From Coprinellus micaceus (lineage: Eukaryota; Basidiomycota; Agaricomycetes; Agaricales; Psathyrellaceae): a DNA stretch of 64,000 bases. The position numbers and the translations under genes were made by a program. Numbering within the stretch: position 1 is the stretch's first letter; every line of letters begins with the position of its first letter. The notes under the pieces are model-generated. The model ran no database searches. It was not told where the DNA came from and saw nothing but the letters and a program-made list of their open reading frames with translations. Of the stretch, positions 46,101-56,419 are shown one piece after another. The stretch covers positions 806,001 to 870,000 of the forward strand of contig OX596343.1 in the NCBI GenBank assembly GCA_951394405.1, in the 5' to 3' direction.

Positions 46101-47596
46101 CCACTTGCGTTTCCACTTCCATGAGAGTAAGAACCCAGGGAAGAAGGACCCAGGGACGAGGGGGGCACGGGCGTGGAACCCGCAGCGGAAGAACGAGAGG
46201 CGGAGCGGTAGTGCTCGGGTGTGCGGATGATGGCGAGGGAGAATGTGGGGCGGAGGGGCATGGGGGTTGTGAAGCTTTCGCGGGGGGGTGGGGATGTTGC
46301 GGTTCTCGCTCCTCTGCCTTCTCCTCCTCCGTCTCTCCTTTCTCGATCTCTCCCTCCTCCATCAAGTTCTCTACGATCCCGTCCTTCTCTACGATCTCGA
46401 TCTCGATCTCGTCCCCCTCCGTCTGGATCGCGTTGAGGCGTGGATGTCGAAGTGGATGAGGATGGGATGGAGGGCACGGAGAACGACTTCCCGACTGGCG
46501 CGCGAGAGGGTTGGGGTGGAGGTGCACGGCCTGGCCGTCTGCTGGGGCTGGCGTCTGCGTCGGCACCGTTTCCTTCGGAGTCGGTGCTTCCTTCGTCTGA
46601 GTCGTCTGAGTCGGAGCCTGAGCCGGAAGATGATGAACCTGAGCCGGTGGAGGAGGAGGAGGGAGGTGGTGAGGGGGCGCGGGAGGAGGGGCGGGAGGAG
46701 GAGTGGGGGCGGGATGTGGGCCGGGAGGATGAGTAGGGACGGGAGGAGGGGGGTGGGGGGCGGAGGTGTGTGGGTGCGGGTTGTTGTTGTTGTGGGTATG
46801 GTTGAGATGGTGGGTTGTAAGGCGGGGGCGGGTTCGCTACGCTCGCCGGTGCCACCAAGTCTCTCTTCTTCTCGTCCTTCACATCCCCGTCCCCGTCCTC
46901 CTCTGCGAGAGGCGCCGTCCAGATCCACGGGGTCCCCGCGGGTGCTTCGCCGTCCTGGCCGTAGACGATGTCGTCGATGTCTTTGTACTCGGAGGCGGTG
47001 GCGTCGTAGTTGCTGAGGCCGAGGGGGTTGGTGGAGAGCGGGACGGAGAGGTACTCGGCGGAGGGGGGTTTGATTTGTTTGCGGTAGGGGTTGAAGCTCT
47101 GTCCTTGGGATGAGGAGGCTTGGGGTTGGGAGGAGGAGGCTTGGTGGGCAGCAGCAGCAGCGGCTGCGTGGGCTTGAGCCTGAGCTTGAGCTTGGGCTTG
47201 AGCCTGTGCCTGGGCATAAGCGGGTGCGGAGGGGTGGGTGTAGGGGTTCGTATAGACGCCCGTGGGGTAGGGGTTGAACGTGGATCGGAAGGCGCCCCAG
47301 TGTTGCGCCGGCACCCAGTGTTGCCCGTTCGCACTTTGGGCTGTGGTGGGTGCTGTGGGTTGGGAGTAGGATGCAGCTGTTCTGACGATTAGTAGTGAAT
47401 TGACTTGGATGAAGGAGGAGGACGGACCGAGTGCAGGGTTCCAGTGTGGATTGGGCTGCCAGTAGCCGGCGGCCCACGTGTTGGTGGGCACGCCGGGCAT
47501 TGGAGGCGGGGCGGCGCCGTTGAAGGGGACGGGCGGGCGTTTGGCGGACGAGTACATTGCGGTGATTTGGGAGGAGGAGCGCATCGTGGATGGCAT
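43190..47596 (-). CDS. Large Pro/Ser/Gln-rich disordered protein, intact copy
   Basis: One open frame of 1468 codons starting at ATG 47596. The N-terminal 200 residues look conserved: SSAKRPPVPFNGAAPPPMPG, TWAAGYWQPNPHWNPA, then an Ala/Gln repeat (AQAQAQAQAQAQ and an Ala run), FNPYRKQIKPPSAEYL, NPLGLSNY and GTPWIWTAPL. This N-terminal set occurs, as far as I recall, in uncharacterised agaricomycete proteins. The remaining 1200 residues are low complexity: Ser/Pro/Gly/Tyr/Gln-rich, with GGQGGQGGQGGQGQGYGQ, Arg/Asp/Glu/Ser blocks (RDRERDRDRSDSRDYR) and the tail DPGYYAHIGTYAGEK. A possible 51-nt in-frame intron (47427-47377) has a TACTAAT branch-like word on the minus strand; removal gives 1451 aa. 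No catalytic domain is visible. A condensate or scaffold role is only a guess from composition. Confidence 0.8.
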   Translation of the reverse strand: MPSTMRSSSQITAMYSSAKRPPVPFNGAAPPPMPGVPTNTWAAGYWQPNPHWNPALGPSSSFIQVNSLLIVRTAASYSQPTAPTTAQSANGQHWVPAQHWGAFRSTFNPYPTGVYTNPYTHPSAPAYAQAQAQAQAQAQAQAHAAAAAAAHQASSSQPQASSSQGQSFNPYRKQIKPPSAEYLSVPLSTNPLGLSNYDATASEYKDIDDIVYGQDGEAPAGTPWIWTAPLAEEDGDGDVKDEKKRDLVAPASVANPPPPYNPPSQPYPQQQQPAPTHLRPPPPSSRPYSSSRPTSRPHSSSRPSSRAPSPPPSSSSTGSGSSSSGSGSDSDDSDEGSTDSEGNGADADASPSRRPGRAPPPQPSRAPVGKSFSVPSIPSSSTSTSTPQRDPDGGGRDRDRDRREGRDRRELDGGGRDRERRDGGGEGRGARTATSPPPRESFTTPMPLRPTFSLAIIRTPEHYRSASRSSAAGSTPVPPSSLGPSSLGSYSHGSGNASGISGNASGNGSTPTRNPLTRNASMPPSSFSLPPSQQVSAQGMERSISGVSQYSDEPSSYSPPRPPSSSLAYPPSSSSSPYPPSSSSSYPNPASSSSNSTGQAPGTYLNPNPPRPDDIGVLSPLVITQTPKVTSSARLQHSSSQSQSQSQSQSQSREGSVEPVGHSHSRSSTFSDHSRQNSYSSSSNDRQNSYSSSTSGPDHPTQSRQNSYSSSSGSSTLSNSTATYGQPPYVPRDTQPPYVPRDVERHRERERGEREGTPLSNPPSYHTSPAGTPQQHPSSHPSSSQYPTPSAQHYPQSAPYTQPGPSQLAGGGVGGVGGVGQGSQAPQAPVGRHGSMPAVLSTIPENSSSTTHRTSSFPQIGSTSSGSGYPGGYVPPVSGAGGSLGSHGQGHGQSGGQAQSQQQGGGTSSASAYAASRRSSSHSSTDPPSSTSDPYSRRSSSHSTDPSSDPFTTSSSSSRRPSQDTPSSTSSSDPYRRPSHDTLDPTPNPNPNNPYTTIPPQPLRSRPNSRQPSPTRAAAASMETPPPAYGVPAVHQGHQGHQAHQGIQGQGHQGSQGSQGHQGHQPHHARTFPTSSSSSPYGPTTSSAAYTTPVKAGTYPSTAGGGMNYTVVPTGGNAPYGQPGGSTSTPYGHPAPTGGNAPYSQPGGPYGQPAGAKSPPPPPNTSGPFPHGMSGEARERLAETYASHYSGQGGQGGQGGQGGQGQGYGQNVASGSSPYGRDPYAGGYSREGGAYGGRERERERDTGAYGPGYQTPPHSAGLPGRRASVDRGERGSFERDRERSDSRDYSRSGEGRDRERDRDRSDSRDYRTVPPPAHYAGHQPHSHSHSSSSSPYNPASSSSTSASQQYVNTGYPSNTAAPTSTRPAGTGTGGASAYPTPPSGASSAGSSPSSAGGAGSSSRGQTPQQQSWYSQQVQAQTQTQGSGAGAGAGPYYGGSGSGGRGQGEGGGRKDPGYYAHIGTYAGEK

Positions 47597-47714
47597 CGTG
47601 ATTGTGGTGTTGTGCTTTGTTTATCGCGCTTGTTGATTCAGTTCAGGCCACACTGTCGTCTCTTCCTCTCTATTCTTCTTGTTTCTTTCTTCTTCTTATC
47701 TATTTGTTTTGGAG
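47597..47714. promoter_or_regulatory. Divergent promoter, 118 bp
   Basis: Only 118 bp separate the start codons of the Pro/Ser-rich gene (minus) and the small Ser-rich gene (plus), so both must share this region and overlap in their leaders. It is pyrimidine-rich on the plus strand (TTTCTTTCTTCTTCTTATC), with no clear TATA box. Confidence 0.5.
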
Positions 47715-48361
47715 ATGTCTTCACCCACCCGGCGCTCCTTCGAACGTTCCCTCTCCATCGCCTCCGCAGATTCAGAGTCATCCGTCGACTGGGATACCGC
47801 ACTCCCAACTACGCCCAGGAACACCGTCGCGTTTCCCCCGTCGAGTCAAAGCACCGCAACTTCGAGTCACCCGCTGCCATCCACACCGAGTCACGTCGTT
47901 ACGCCTAGTAGGAATAGGACGGCCCCGGGGACGCCGAGCAGGAGGGGGTTGAATACGGGCTCGATTGGGAGGGACGCGGGCGCGAGGACGTTGAGTGATA
48001 TTCTGAGGAAGCATGCGGATAAGGAGTTTGCGATGGATCAGGAGGAGGCGACGAGGGTGGGGGATGTCTTGAGGGGTTGGGTGAGTTCATTTCCTCGCGT
48101 CGCGTCCTCTCCCCCGCTAGCATGTAGCTACCCACTCCACAGTTGCTTATTCATTTGCAGATAAACTCATCCCTCTCGCCATACGAAGGCGACGACGACG
48201 ACTTCAACTCTTTCGCTTCGAAACACAAGGACGATATGGCTGTTCCGTCCGCGTCGAGACGGGATGCGAGCCAGGGAAGTTGGGGGAGGGCGAGGGGGAT
48301 GAGCGAGAGCGTGCAGATGGTCGCGGGGAGTGGGAGTCGGCCTGGGAGCTCGGCGGCTTGA
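47715..48361 (+). CDS. Small Ser/Thr/Pro-rich protein, unrecognised
   Basis: Two exons, 47715-48080 and 48161-48361, with an 80-nt intron GTGAGT...TTGCAG, phase 0. The product is 188 aa. The first 95 residues are Ser/Thr/Pro-rich with several TP/SP sites (PTTPRNTVAFP, TPSHVVTPSRNRTAPGTPSR), suggesting a phosphoregulated disordered region. The short conserved-looking core is TLSDILRKHADKEFAMDQEE then VGDVLRGWINSSLSPYEGDD, spanning the intron. The rest is Ser/Arg/Gly-rich. I do not recognise the family. Start is the first ATG (MSSPTRRSFERSLS). Confidence 0.75.
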
Positions 48362-49618
48362 GGCCCTTTGCTTGGCTTGGGACGTTCCACCCGGCTGACT
48401 TGACTTTCCATTGATTTCTGTTCGCTTTGCTTTGCTTTCTGATTTACCCTTGCTTGCTTTCTGACGTACCCCTGCTCTCGACACCCCGCTCTCCCAAACT
48501 TCGTTCCGCTACCCTTTCTCCCGCTTGCTTGCTTACTTACGCATCTATTTATTCACTTTATTCACTTCCACTCACGACCCCCCACGACCTTTCACGAGCT
48601 TTTACGACTGACGACTAGCGAGACGACTTTGCATGGACTTTCACGATACGGATATGGATACCCTTTCTTTTTGCATTTACGATTTGACTTGGCTGAGTGT
48701 GGTTTTGCATTTATGATTGGATAAGGTTTTGCATGTACGGATGACTTGACTTGACTGCGGTTTTGCATGTACGGATGACTTGATTGCGATACCGATACGA
48801 TTGCTTGCATACGACTGACTGTGTATAGGAACGACTGTATTTATTAGAATCTTAGATTTACCCTACCCTAATTCCAACCACACTGCGAGCTTGCTCGCTC
48901 GCTCTCTTCTCTCCTCTTCCGTCCTCTTCTGTCCTCTCCCCATCTTGTCTTCTCTCCACACCCGAATGCAACTTCATCTCTCACCTGCGCCTCAACCCAA
49001 CCCAAGATACCTAGAGAAAAGACCCTGAAGAGACCCAAGCCTGCCAGCAGAGCAATACAAATAGGGGCCCCTTCCCCCATTCGATCCATTCGGTCCATTC
49101 GGGGTTGTTCACACGCAAAGCAATAAACGCGACGCGTTACGTGACGCGGTGTCAGGTGGGGTGTGACGGGCCGGGGGTGGCGTCACGCGCTTTGGTTTGG
49201 AGTTCGCTTGGGACTGAGTTCGAAGTTGTGGTTTCCACTTTCTCATCTACGGCGTTCGGTCGTTTACTCTATCGAGATCTATCGAGGCTATCTAGGCGAC
49301 GCTACGCTAAGACGTATCGACGAGGCTGGATATCTCTTTCTATCTTGTTCTTGGATTTCCGACTGCGAAGAGGGGAGGAGAGAAGACAAGAGATCCGACA
49401 ACATACGATCGACACCGACCTCGACAAGACCGAGGCGAGGTGAACTTGGAAGCTCGACGCCGACAAGATCTATCTATACCCAGGGAGCGTGGATATATAT
49501 CCCTACCATCTACACAGGGATAGCCTGAGGATCTGTTCGCTCCACAGAACGGAAACGCAGTTCCACGCACCCGATACCCGTACCAACGATAACGCAAGAC
49601 AGGACAAGACAAGACAAG
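48362..49618. other. Intergenic region with short tandem repeat
   Basis: About 1.26 kb. A pyrimidine-rich 3' UTR follows the small gene. At about 48705-48795 the word GGTTTTGCAT recurs, with two near-identical units containing GTTTTGCATGTACGGATGAC. The end (49580-49618) is an ACAAGAC-type repeat that forms the leader of the next gene. No gene is supported. Confidence 0.5.
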
Positions 49619-52600
49619 ATGCAAAACACAAACCCGCCCTCGAACCCACGTACCTACCGCACGCCCTCCACCTCCAACCGCAACTCCACCTCAACCTCAA
49701 ACTCCTCCGCAAGAGGAACAGGAACACCTTTCGACTTTAGCGACACGAAGACGACGCCCCTCCCACAGCTCAACCTCGCGAGTCTGGCGTCGGCGCGGAA
49801 GGCACGGGGGTCTGCGAGGGTTGCTTCGTTGAATACGAGGGTCGGGGCGAGTGGGTCGGGGAGGGTCCTAAGAACCGAAGCAGGGAGAACAGGGATACGA
49901 GGGTTAGAAGAAGGCGATGATCTAGGGAGCAGCCCGTGGAACGACCGAGGAAGAGGGGGAGACCTGGAGGTAGAGGTCGATATGGCGAGGATGCAGCTGA
50001 TCAGTCCGCCGCCTGAGGAGGTGTTGAGGAGGGTGGGGGGTGGGGCTGGTGTGAGTTCTTCTTTTTGGTTCTGACGTCCTTTCGTTCTGGGATATCGAAA
50101 CTTTATTTGAGATTGGAGGGACATGGTGCTAATTAAGTACGGTTACAGAGACACGGTACGGTGCCTACGACTCCTACACCGTTTACGACGGCCTCAGTCC
50201 TCGCGAACGCACGTCCTTCGGCGTCTACCCAACAAGCGCAAGACGAAACGAGTCCTGGGTCTTCAGCGAAGCGGAAGAGGACGGCGCATGTTACGCCTAA
50301 ACCCAGCCGTGTCCTCCCTGCCCAATCTTCGGTTGCCACCACCAGCCAAGCGCAAACGAATATTGTAGGAGAGCTTGGTGAATTTGGGGAAGGGGCGAGC
50401 CAGTGGGCGCAGGCGACGCCGAATCCGAGGGTGAGGAAGCAGGTGAGGAGGAGTGTGTTGGATGAGAATGGGCAGGGGGAGAGGGAGGGGATAGAGGATG
50501 TGGAGATGGCGTCGCCGACGAGGGGGAAAGCGGCGAAGAGGGGTGGGGTACTCGAATTGGGGGATGTAGGAGGGAGCGGGGCTTCGAATGTGAAAGGCAA
50601 GGGGAAGGGAAGAAAGACAAGAGAAAGCCCGGCGTACGAACCGCCCCCCGAGACGTACATGATACCTATCCGGCATACGACGCTCTCGCCTCCCCTTGAG
50701 TCTGCGCGGGGTGCCAGTGCGAAGGCCAAGGGGAAGCAGAAAGCGAGTGCAGTTGCGGTTGCGAAAGAGGTGAGGAGGGCGAAGGGGAGGGAGAGTATTA
50801 GGGAGGAGATGGAGGATGAGGAGGATGGGGATGATTTGTTGCTTTTGAGTGGCGGTACGGAGGAGGGAGAGGGAGAGGAGGAGGGGTGGGGGAGGCCGGT
50901 TGAGCCCCCAGGGTGGATTGTGAGGACGCCGTCGAGGACGACGCCGAGGAGGAGAGCGGGGTTGAGTGAGTTTCTGCTTTCCTTCTTCCTTTCTTTTGTT
51001 TTTATGATGAATGAGGGAATGGATGAACTGACGATTTGTGGTAGGTAAGAGCACGGCGAAGAAGAAAGTTGTGAGGACCCCAGGGAAGACGCCGGGGAGC
51101 ACGGTGAGGAGGAAGGTGACGGTTGAGTTGGAGAGTACGAGTGTGAGGGAGGCGGTGGATGTTGTGCTTTTGGAGGAGGGGGTCGACGACAACGCAGAGG
51201 AAGATGAGCCAGGAGAGCTGGGGAGGGTGTTGGAGAAGAGGAGGAGCGTTGGTGGGGGGAGGGCGCAGCCGACTCTTGTGGGGAGACGGAGAGCAAAGGG
51301 GGCGGGGGCGGAAGAGGGTGGGGATGTGAATAGGAAAGGAGGTCCGCTGGATTTCGACCTCCCGCCTTCCTCCCCGCCGGCGGAAGCGAGCTCGGAGGGG
51401 AACTTTGATTGGACGAGGCAGCCTGGTGTCGACGTTGGAGGTCATGTGGGGAGTGAGGAGGATAGTATGATGCACCTCGACCCTGCGGATGCGTCTGTCA
51501 TCCCCGTCCACCTTCCCGACCTTTCCTCTCTCAACGCGCGCGCGGCAGCTGGGCCTGTCTCGCGTGCAGGAGCCGCTTCCGGATCTGGATCCCATGCAGG
51601 CGAAGACGGGTGGAGCAGCGACGAAGATAGCGGGGATGATCTTGGGGGATTTGGCGCGGTGGAGGGAACGGGCGAGTATACGGGCCGGTGGAGGTTGATG
51701 AGGGTAAGGACGAAGGAGGACCCGCCGAGCGAGGCGACGATGGAGAGGATGGAGGAGTGGGGCAGGCCGGTTAGTCCGTACCCTGGGGTGAGGAGGTTGA
51801 GTGTGGGTGGTGGGGGTGAGGTGTTGGAGATTCTGGGTACGCCGGAGAGGGAGGGGAGTCTGCCGGTACGGGGAGGGGAGGAGGAGGAGGAGTTGCCTGT
51901 GGCGCCGCATGAGGAAGAGGAGGAGGGGGAGGTGAGGGGGGAAGGGGAGGAGCAGGAGCAGGAGACGCCGAAGAGGAGACATACGTTGGATGTCCAGAAG
52001 TTGTGGGAGGATGCGCATTTGTCGCCGCCTCAGCAGCAGAGTCCACCTCGCCAACCCTCGCCTGAAGCCCACGCTACTCATGAACGCCCCCCGCCCAATC
52101 CTGCGACCCATTCTCGCCCTCATCACCAGTTCCATCCATCTAGAGCAGACCGTCGTCAGCAACTTCCGTCCTCTGAACCCGACCTCTTCGAGCAACAGCA
52201 AGAGGACCTTTCGTCCGATCCGAGCCAAGAAGATGAAGAAGAAGAGGAGGAAGTCGTGCGTATGTCGCTTTCTCCTGAAGACGATGCGCCCCAGGGTCCA
52301 GTGCTGGCGACACCGAAGCCTGTATACCCGAGTCCGACCGCGAGTGTGAAAGGGGAGAGGAGGGAGGCGTCGTCGCCCATCCAACCCAGAGAAAGTGTGT
52401 CCAGCCAGCAGCGGAGAGGAGTGTTCTATTCGCCGAAGCAGCAGGAGGTGAGGAGGCCGACGTTCCCTGAGACGCCCAAGGGTGCGTTTGCGTTTGACGC
52501 TTGGTCGAGCCCCACGCGGGAGGGGTATGAGGGGGATGGGTCGTCGAGCCCGGAGAAGGAGAGGTATGAGGAGGAGTACCTTGTTCAGACGAAGGGTGGG

Positions 52601-55393
52601 GACGACGAAACTGAGGAAGGGGAGGAGTGGGATGAGGAGGAGGAGGAGGAGATGGAGGAAGATGTGGAAGAGGAGTATGTGGAGGAGGATGAGGACGAGT
52701 ACGTGCCCGAAGACGAAGAGGAGGAGATGGAGGAGGATCTCGACGAGGACGAAGAGGTTGTGGATGAGGATGAGGAGATCGAGGAGGAAAGAGAGGACGA
52801 GGCAGCGCGGCCGACCTTCGCTGAGACGCCTGTCCGGGTACCGCGAGGGGCGTTTGCGTTCCAGGAGTTGTCATCACCCGCACCCGAGTCGTCCCCTGTG
52901 CATGTTCAAGCCAGTCAGGAGCGGAGACGGATAAGCCGGGAAGCGCTCGTGCAGGCGAGGAGGCTGTCGAGTCAAGAGCAGCCGGTGCAGACCAGGAGGC
53001 TTTCCGCGCAACAGACACCCGTGCAGGCGGCGAGGCCGACGTTTAAGTTGGATGTCGTGGCACCGTCGAGCTCACCAGAGCGCGAACAAGAAGAGGAACG
53101 TGAAGCCTCGTCCTCCCCAGTGCGGGAGCAGCAGGCTTCGTCTTCACCAGGCCGACCTCTAACGCAAGACGCGCAATGGCAACCGCTCCCTGAAACCCCG
53201 GCACCTAAACCATTCCAAGCTCGTCGCGTTCTGGTCGAGGAGCATCAGGACAAACAGGCGCAACAAGCGGATGACGATGACGACGAGCTCGATGAGGCGA
53301 TCGTGGAGGAATTGGCTACGCCCAAGTACGCTAGGGAGCTCCCGTACTACGACCACTATACCCCTATCCATAGGACGCCGTTCGAGACGCGCGAACATGT
53401 GGCCGTCATCCGCAACGAACCAGAGGATGAAGAAGACAGTGAGAGCGATTTGGAGGTGGGGATGGTGAAGATCATCAGTGCGGATCCGAGGGCGGCGGCT
53501 AGGGCGGCTGCCATTCTTAAGCAGGTGCGCATCATCTTATCCCCTTCTTTCATTGAGCTTGAGCTAACAACACGTATAACCGGGCTCATAGTACGACTAC
53601 GAGTGTTACACCAAACTCGCCATGAAGCAGCTCAAGACCAACGAGAAGAAGCGGCGGTACTCGTCCGTTGACGACCTCTCGCAGTCTTCGATACGACGGT
53701 CGTTGCTTGGCTCGGGAGTCAGCAAGTCAGCGTCTCGGGAAACAGCAGAGAGGGAACGGAGACGACGGAGGAGTTCGCTGGGGATGGGGGTCATCGGGGA
53801 CACGGTAGTCATACCTGGCAGCCCAAGTGTGTCGTTGCCGCAACTCTTGGAGCAGGTCGAGGAGGAAGTAAGGAGGGAGACGCCGTCGGTGATACGGAAG
53901 ACCCTTGCAGAGCAGGGGGCCGAGCAGCGTGTGGACGATGACGTGGATATGGGGCCGCCTGGGATGCTTGACGAGCGGAGGTTGAAGAATCCGCTCGTCG
54001 AGCCTGTGATGTCGAGATCGGCCTTCGAGACGCCGCCTGCGCTTCGCGCGTGGAATATCCCGAGACCCGAAGAACACCAGGAGAGGCCGTGGACGAAAGA
54101 GGAGTGGAAACTCCTGGATAGTTGTCTGACCGATGAGAGGTTGGACGGTCTAGCGAGTCCGTCGATGGCGGATATGAAACCGGTGGACGCAGTGGATGTG
54201 GGGTGTGTGATGCGCCGGTTTGTGAGGATTCTTGGGGGCGAGGAGGCGTTGGAACGTTGTGGAGAGGCGTGGTCGAGGTGCGCCCTGCACTATTTCCCCC
54301 TCGATATTGGTTGACTGACAAACTCACACATAGCGATCTGCTTCGTCAACGCATTAAAGCGTTGCAGAAGAAGCAGCGCGCAGGCAAGGTTGCCCCTCCT
54401 TCCACCCCTCTTTCAACACCATCTACCACCGCAAACACAAGCATCATCACTTTCGGCGGGGAGAAAAGGCTCCCCTCGATGGAAGTCCCCGACTTCACTC
54501 CCCTTGGTCGCAGAGCCAAACCGCCTCGGAAATCCAGGCCATCAACGGAGAGCCTGAGAGCGAAAGCGGACACATCGTTTGATCCCTCAACTTCGACAAC
54601 CGACACGAGGAAGAGTGTCCCCCCTACCCTTCTTGCGCCGAGATATTCGCATCTCTTGGATGAGGCAAGGGCTGTCAGCATGGAGGTTTCCGATTGGTCG
54701 ATGGGGCAGGACTCCAGTATGGAGGACCATGCTCGCAATACGACGATCGATACCCACAGTGAGTCCGTGCCAGCACAAGCACCCAAGCTCGTCATGGAGA
54801 CGCCTAAACTCCCTCAGGCCGACCCGCCAGGGTTCAAAACGCCCGCCGCGTCGCTGCGCAAGCGACTTAGCGGTATCTTCTTCTCTTACATGCCGACCCT
54901 TACTGCAAAGACTGCCCCCCCACCTCGTCGTGCACCTCGAGAAGCACAGCCTGGTCTCCCACTTCCGCCTCCAGAGGTCCTTCAGAAGAGCCGTGCCGTG
55001 AAAACGCCAGTGAAGGCGCCCTTGCCAAAATCAGTTCCACTCAAGGAGCTTGTTGAGCTCAACCCCGCACCACCGCCCAAGCCGTCCATGATCCCCAGAT
55101 GGAATCATGCCCAACAACCGAAGCGTTTGGTTTCACTTAACCACATCCTGCCTCCACCAGCCCCTGGGTCTAGTACAAGCAGTGGACCAGCAGCAGATGG
55201 TATCCGGCCAAGGAGGAGTAGTGGAGCGAGTGTAAAAGACCTTGTGAAGGGCTTTGAGGAGTTGGGTGCAAGGATGGAGGAAGAGGGTAGGAGGAGTAGG
55301 CCAAACTCAGCCATGTCTATGAGGAGCAACAAGGGGATGATTGCTGCGCCTGGGACCTTGATGGGGTTAAGTAGACCTGGGTGGAAACCATAA
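49619..55393 (+). CDS. Very large acidic, probably nuclear protein (1824 aa), unrecognised
   Basis: Five exons keep frame: 49619-50050, 50149-50965, 51045-53524, 53592-54277 and 54334-55393. The N-terminal third is Ser/Thr/Pro/Arg-rich with basic patches (SSAKRKRTAHVTPKPSRV; RRRAGL). The middle has a long Glu/Asp region (EEEEEMEEDVEEEYVEEDED and more, coded at 52600-52810) and repeated FAETP / AFAFQELSSPAP-like motifs. Near the end of exon 3 and over the intron is a conserved-looking block: ELPYYDHYTPIHRTPFETRE, DPRAAARAAAILKQYDYE, then CYTKLAMKQLKTNEKKRR. Further on are RPWTKEEWKLLDSCLTDER, which looks Myb-like only superficially, and FKTPAASLRKRLSGIFFSY. Many KR clusters fit nuclear localisation. 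No family recognised; the C-terminal half after 1165 is the best part to search with. Confidence 0.75.
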
Positions 55394-55626
55394 CCTCTAG
55401 AACTGTTTTCTAGGAGCCTCTCTTAAATAAACTTAATATCTATGCCAGCCCTTTGCAGAATAGATGGAAGATGAAGGTTGGATGAAGGGGTTTTTTTTTT
55501 TGGGGGGGGGGAGGGGGCGGGTGGGGGGGCCACATAACACTGAGGTCCCAACCAAACAGATGAGGTGGCAGTGAGTTGACTACCAATAGTGTCTCATGGC
55601 CTCAAATTTAATGGTTAAGAGGTTCA

Positions 55627-55631
55627 GGAGG
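55627..55631. repeat. Target site duplication, left copy
   Basis: GGAGG directly before the 5' LTR, repeated directly after the 3' LTR at 63777-63781. Five bases is the usual length for Ty3/gypsy integrases. Confidence 0.9.
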
Positions 55632-56419
55632 TGTTACGCTTCGCTTCACACATCTCCTATCCCACCCTCGCATAGCCACCACCTTATTTCTTTTCTCTTT
55701 TTATGACTCATAGTGACGTAGGACTCCGCAGCTACCCCGCAGCTACTCATAGTTATTACGACTCCGCAGTTACCCCGCAGCTACCCCGCAGCTACTCTGA
55801 CATCATGCGCAGTATGCGCTCCACTAATACTCCACTCCCCCACTATTTACTCCACCCACTCCACTATGACCTCATTATATCATCATGCGCAGCTACCCCA
55901 TGACTCATACTAAAGTAGTATAAAGACCCCTTAGTTTATCCCATGTAGTTTAGCTTGTTATACTTTAATCTTAGTCCCATTTCGCCCACTCCACCACTCC
56001 GCTCTTCCTCCCAATAAGCTCCTGCAAGACTTCCGCAACTCCACAAGACTCCCTTCGCATCACGAACCACAGCCAAGACAGTGAACGCCACTGAGAACCT
56101 TCCACACTCCACTATTGTCTAGTAGTGAACCCGCCGTGTGACGACGCCAGACTTGCCTAGAAGATCGCCAAACTAGGGAGCATCTGTAAGCCGGACTTGA
56201 CTAGAAGATCGCCAAACTAGTAAGCATCCGAGAGTATCCGTGGACCCCTGACGTGTCATAGAAGAACGTTCAAGTCTGATACCAGTGCAACGTACTATTG
56301 TCCAATAGACGTGTGACTGACCGCGCGACATCCCAGAAGCTATTAGGAATAGGGGGATAGTACGACTAAGAAGCCGACCAGTGACGGACAACGCCAACTC
56401 CCTCATCGAGGTCGTAACA
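55632..56419 (+). repeat. 5' LTR
   Basis: 788 bp, TG...CA ends. Contains clustered CCGCAGCTAC words (55725-55800), a TATA box, a likely transcription start at 55952 and an imperfect 44-bp tandem repeat at about 56148-56235 built on TAGAAGATCGCCAAACTAG. Confidence 0.96.
55919..55961 (+). promoter_or_regulatory. LTR promoter: TATA box and inferred transcript start
   Basis: TATAAAG begins at 55919. The word AGCTTGTTAT at 55952-55961 lies 33 bases downstream, where a start would be expected. Its reverse complement occurs just after the LTR (56422-56431), so the start is inferred to be 55952, with this word forming the 5' end of the RNA. Confidence 0.7.

Noticed and set aside
51002..52384. 460-codon minus-strand frame opposite the acidic protein
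   Set aside because: Antisense of GA-rich codons; Pro/Leu/Arg-rich without domain.
54066..54140. Myb/SANT domain in the acidic protein (WTKEEWKLLDSCL)
   Set aside because: Only the first helix looks Myb-like; the spaced tryptophans of a full repeat are missing.
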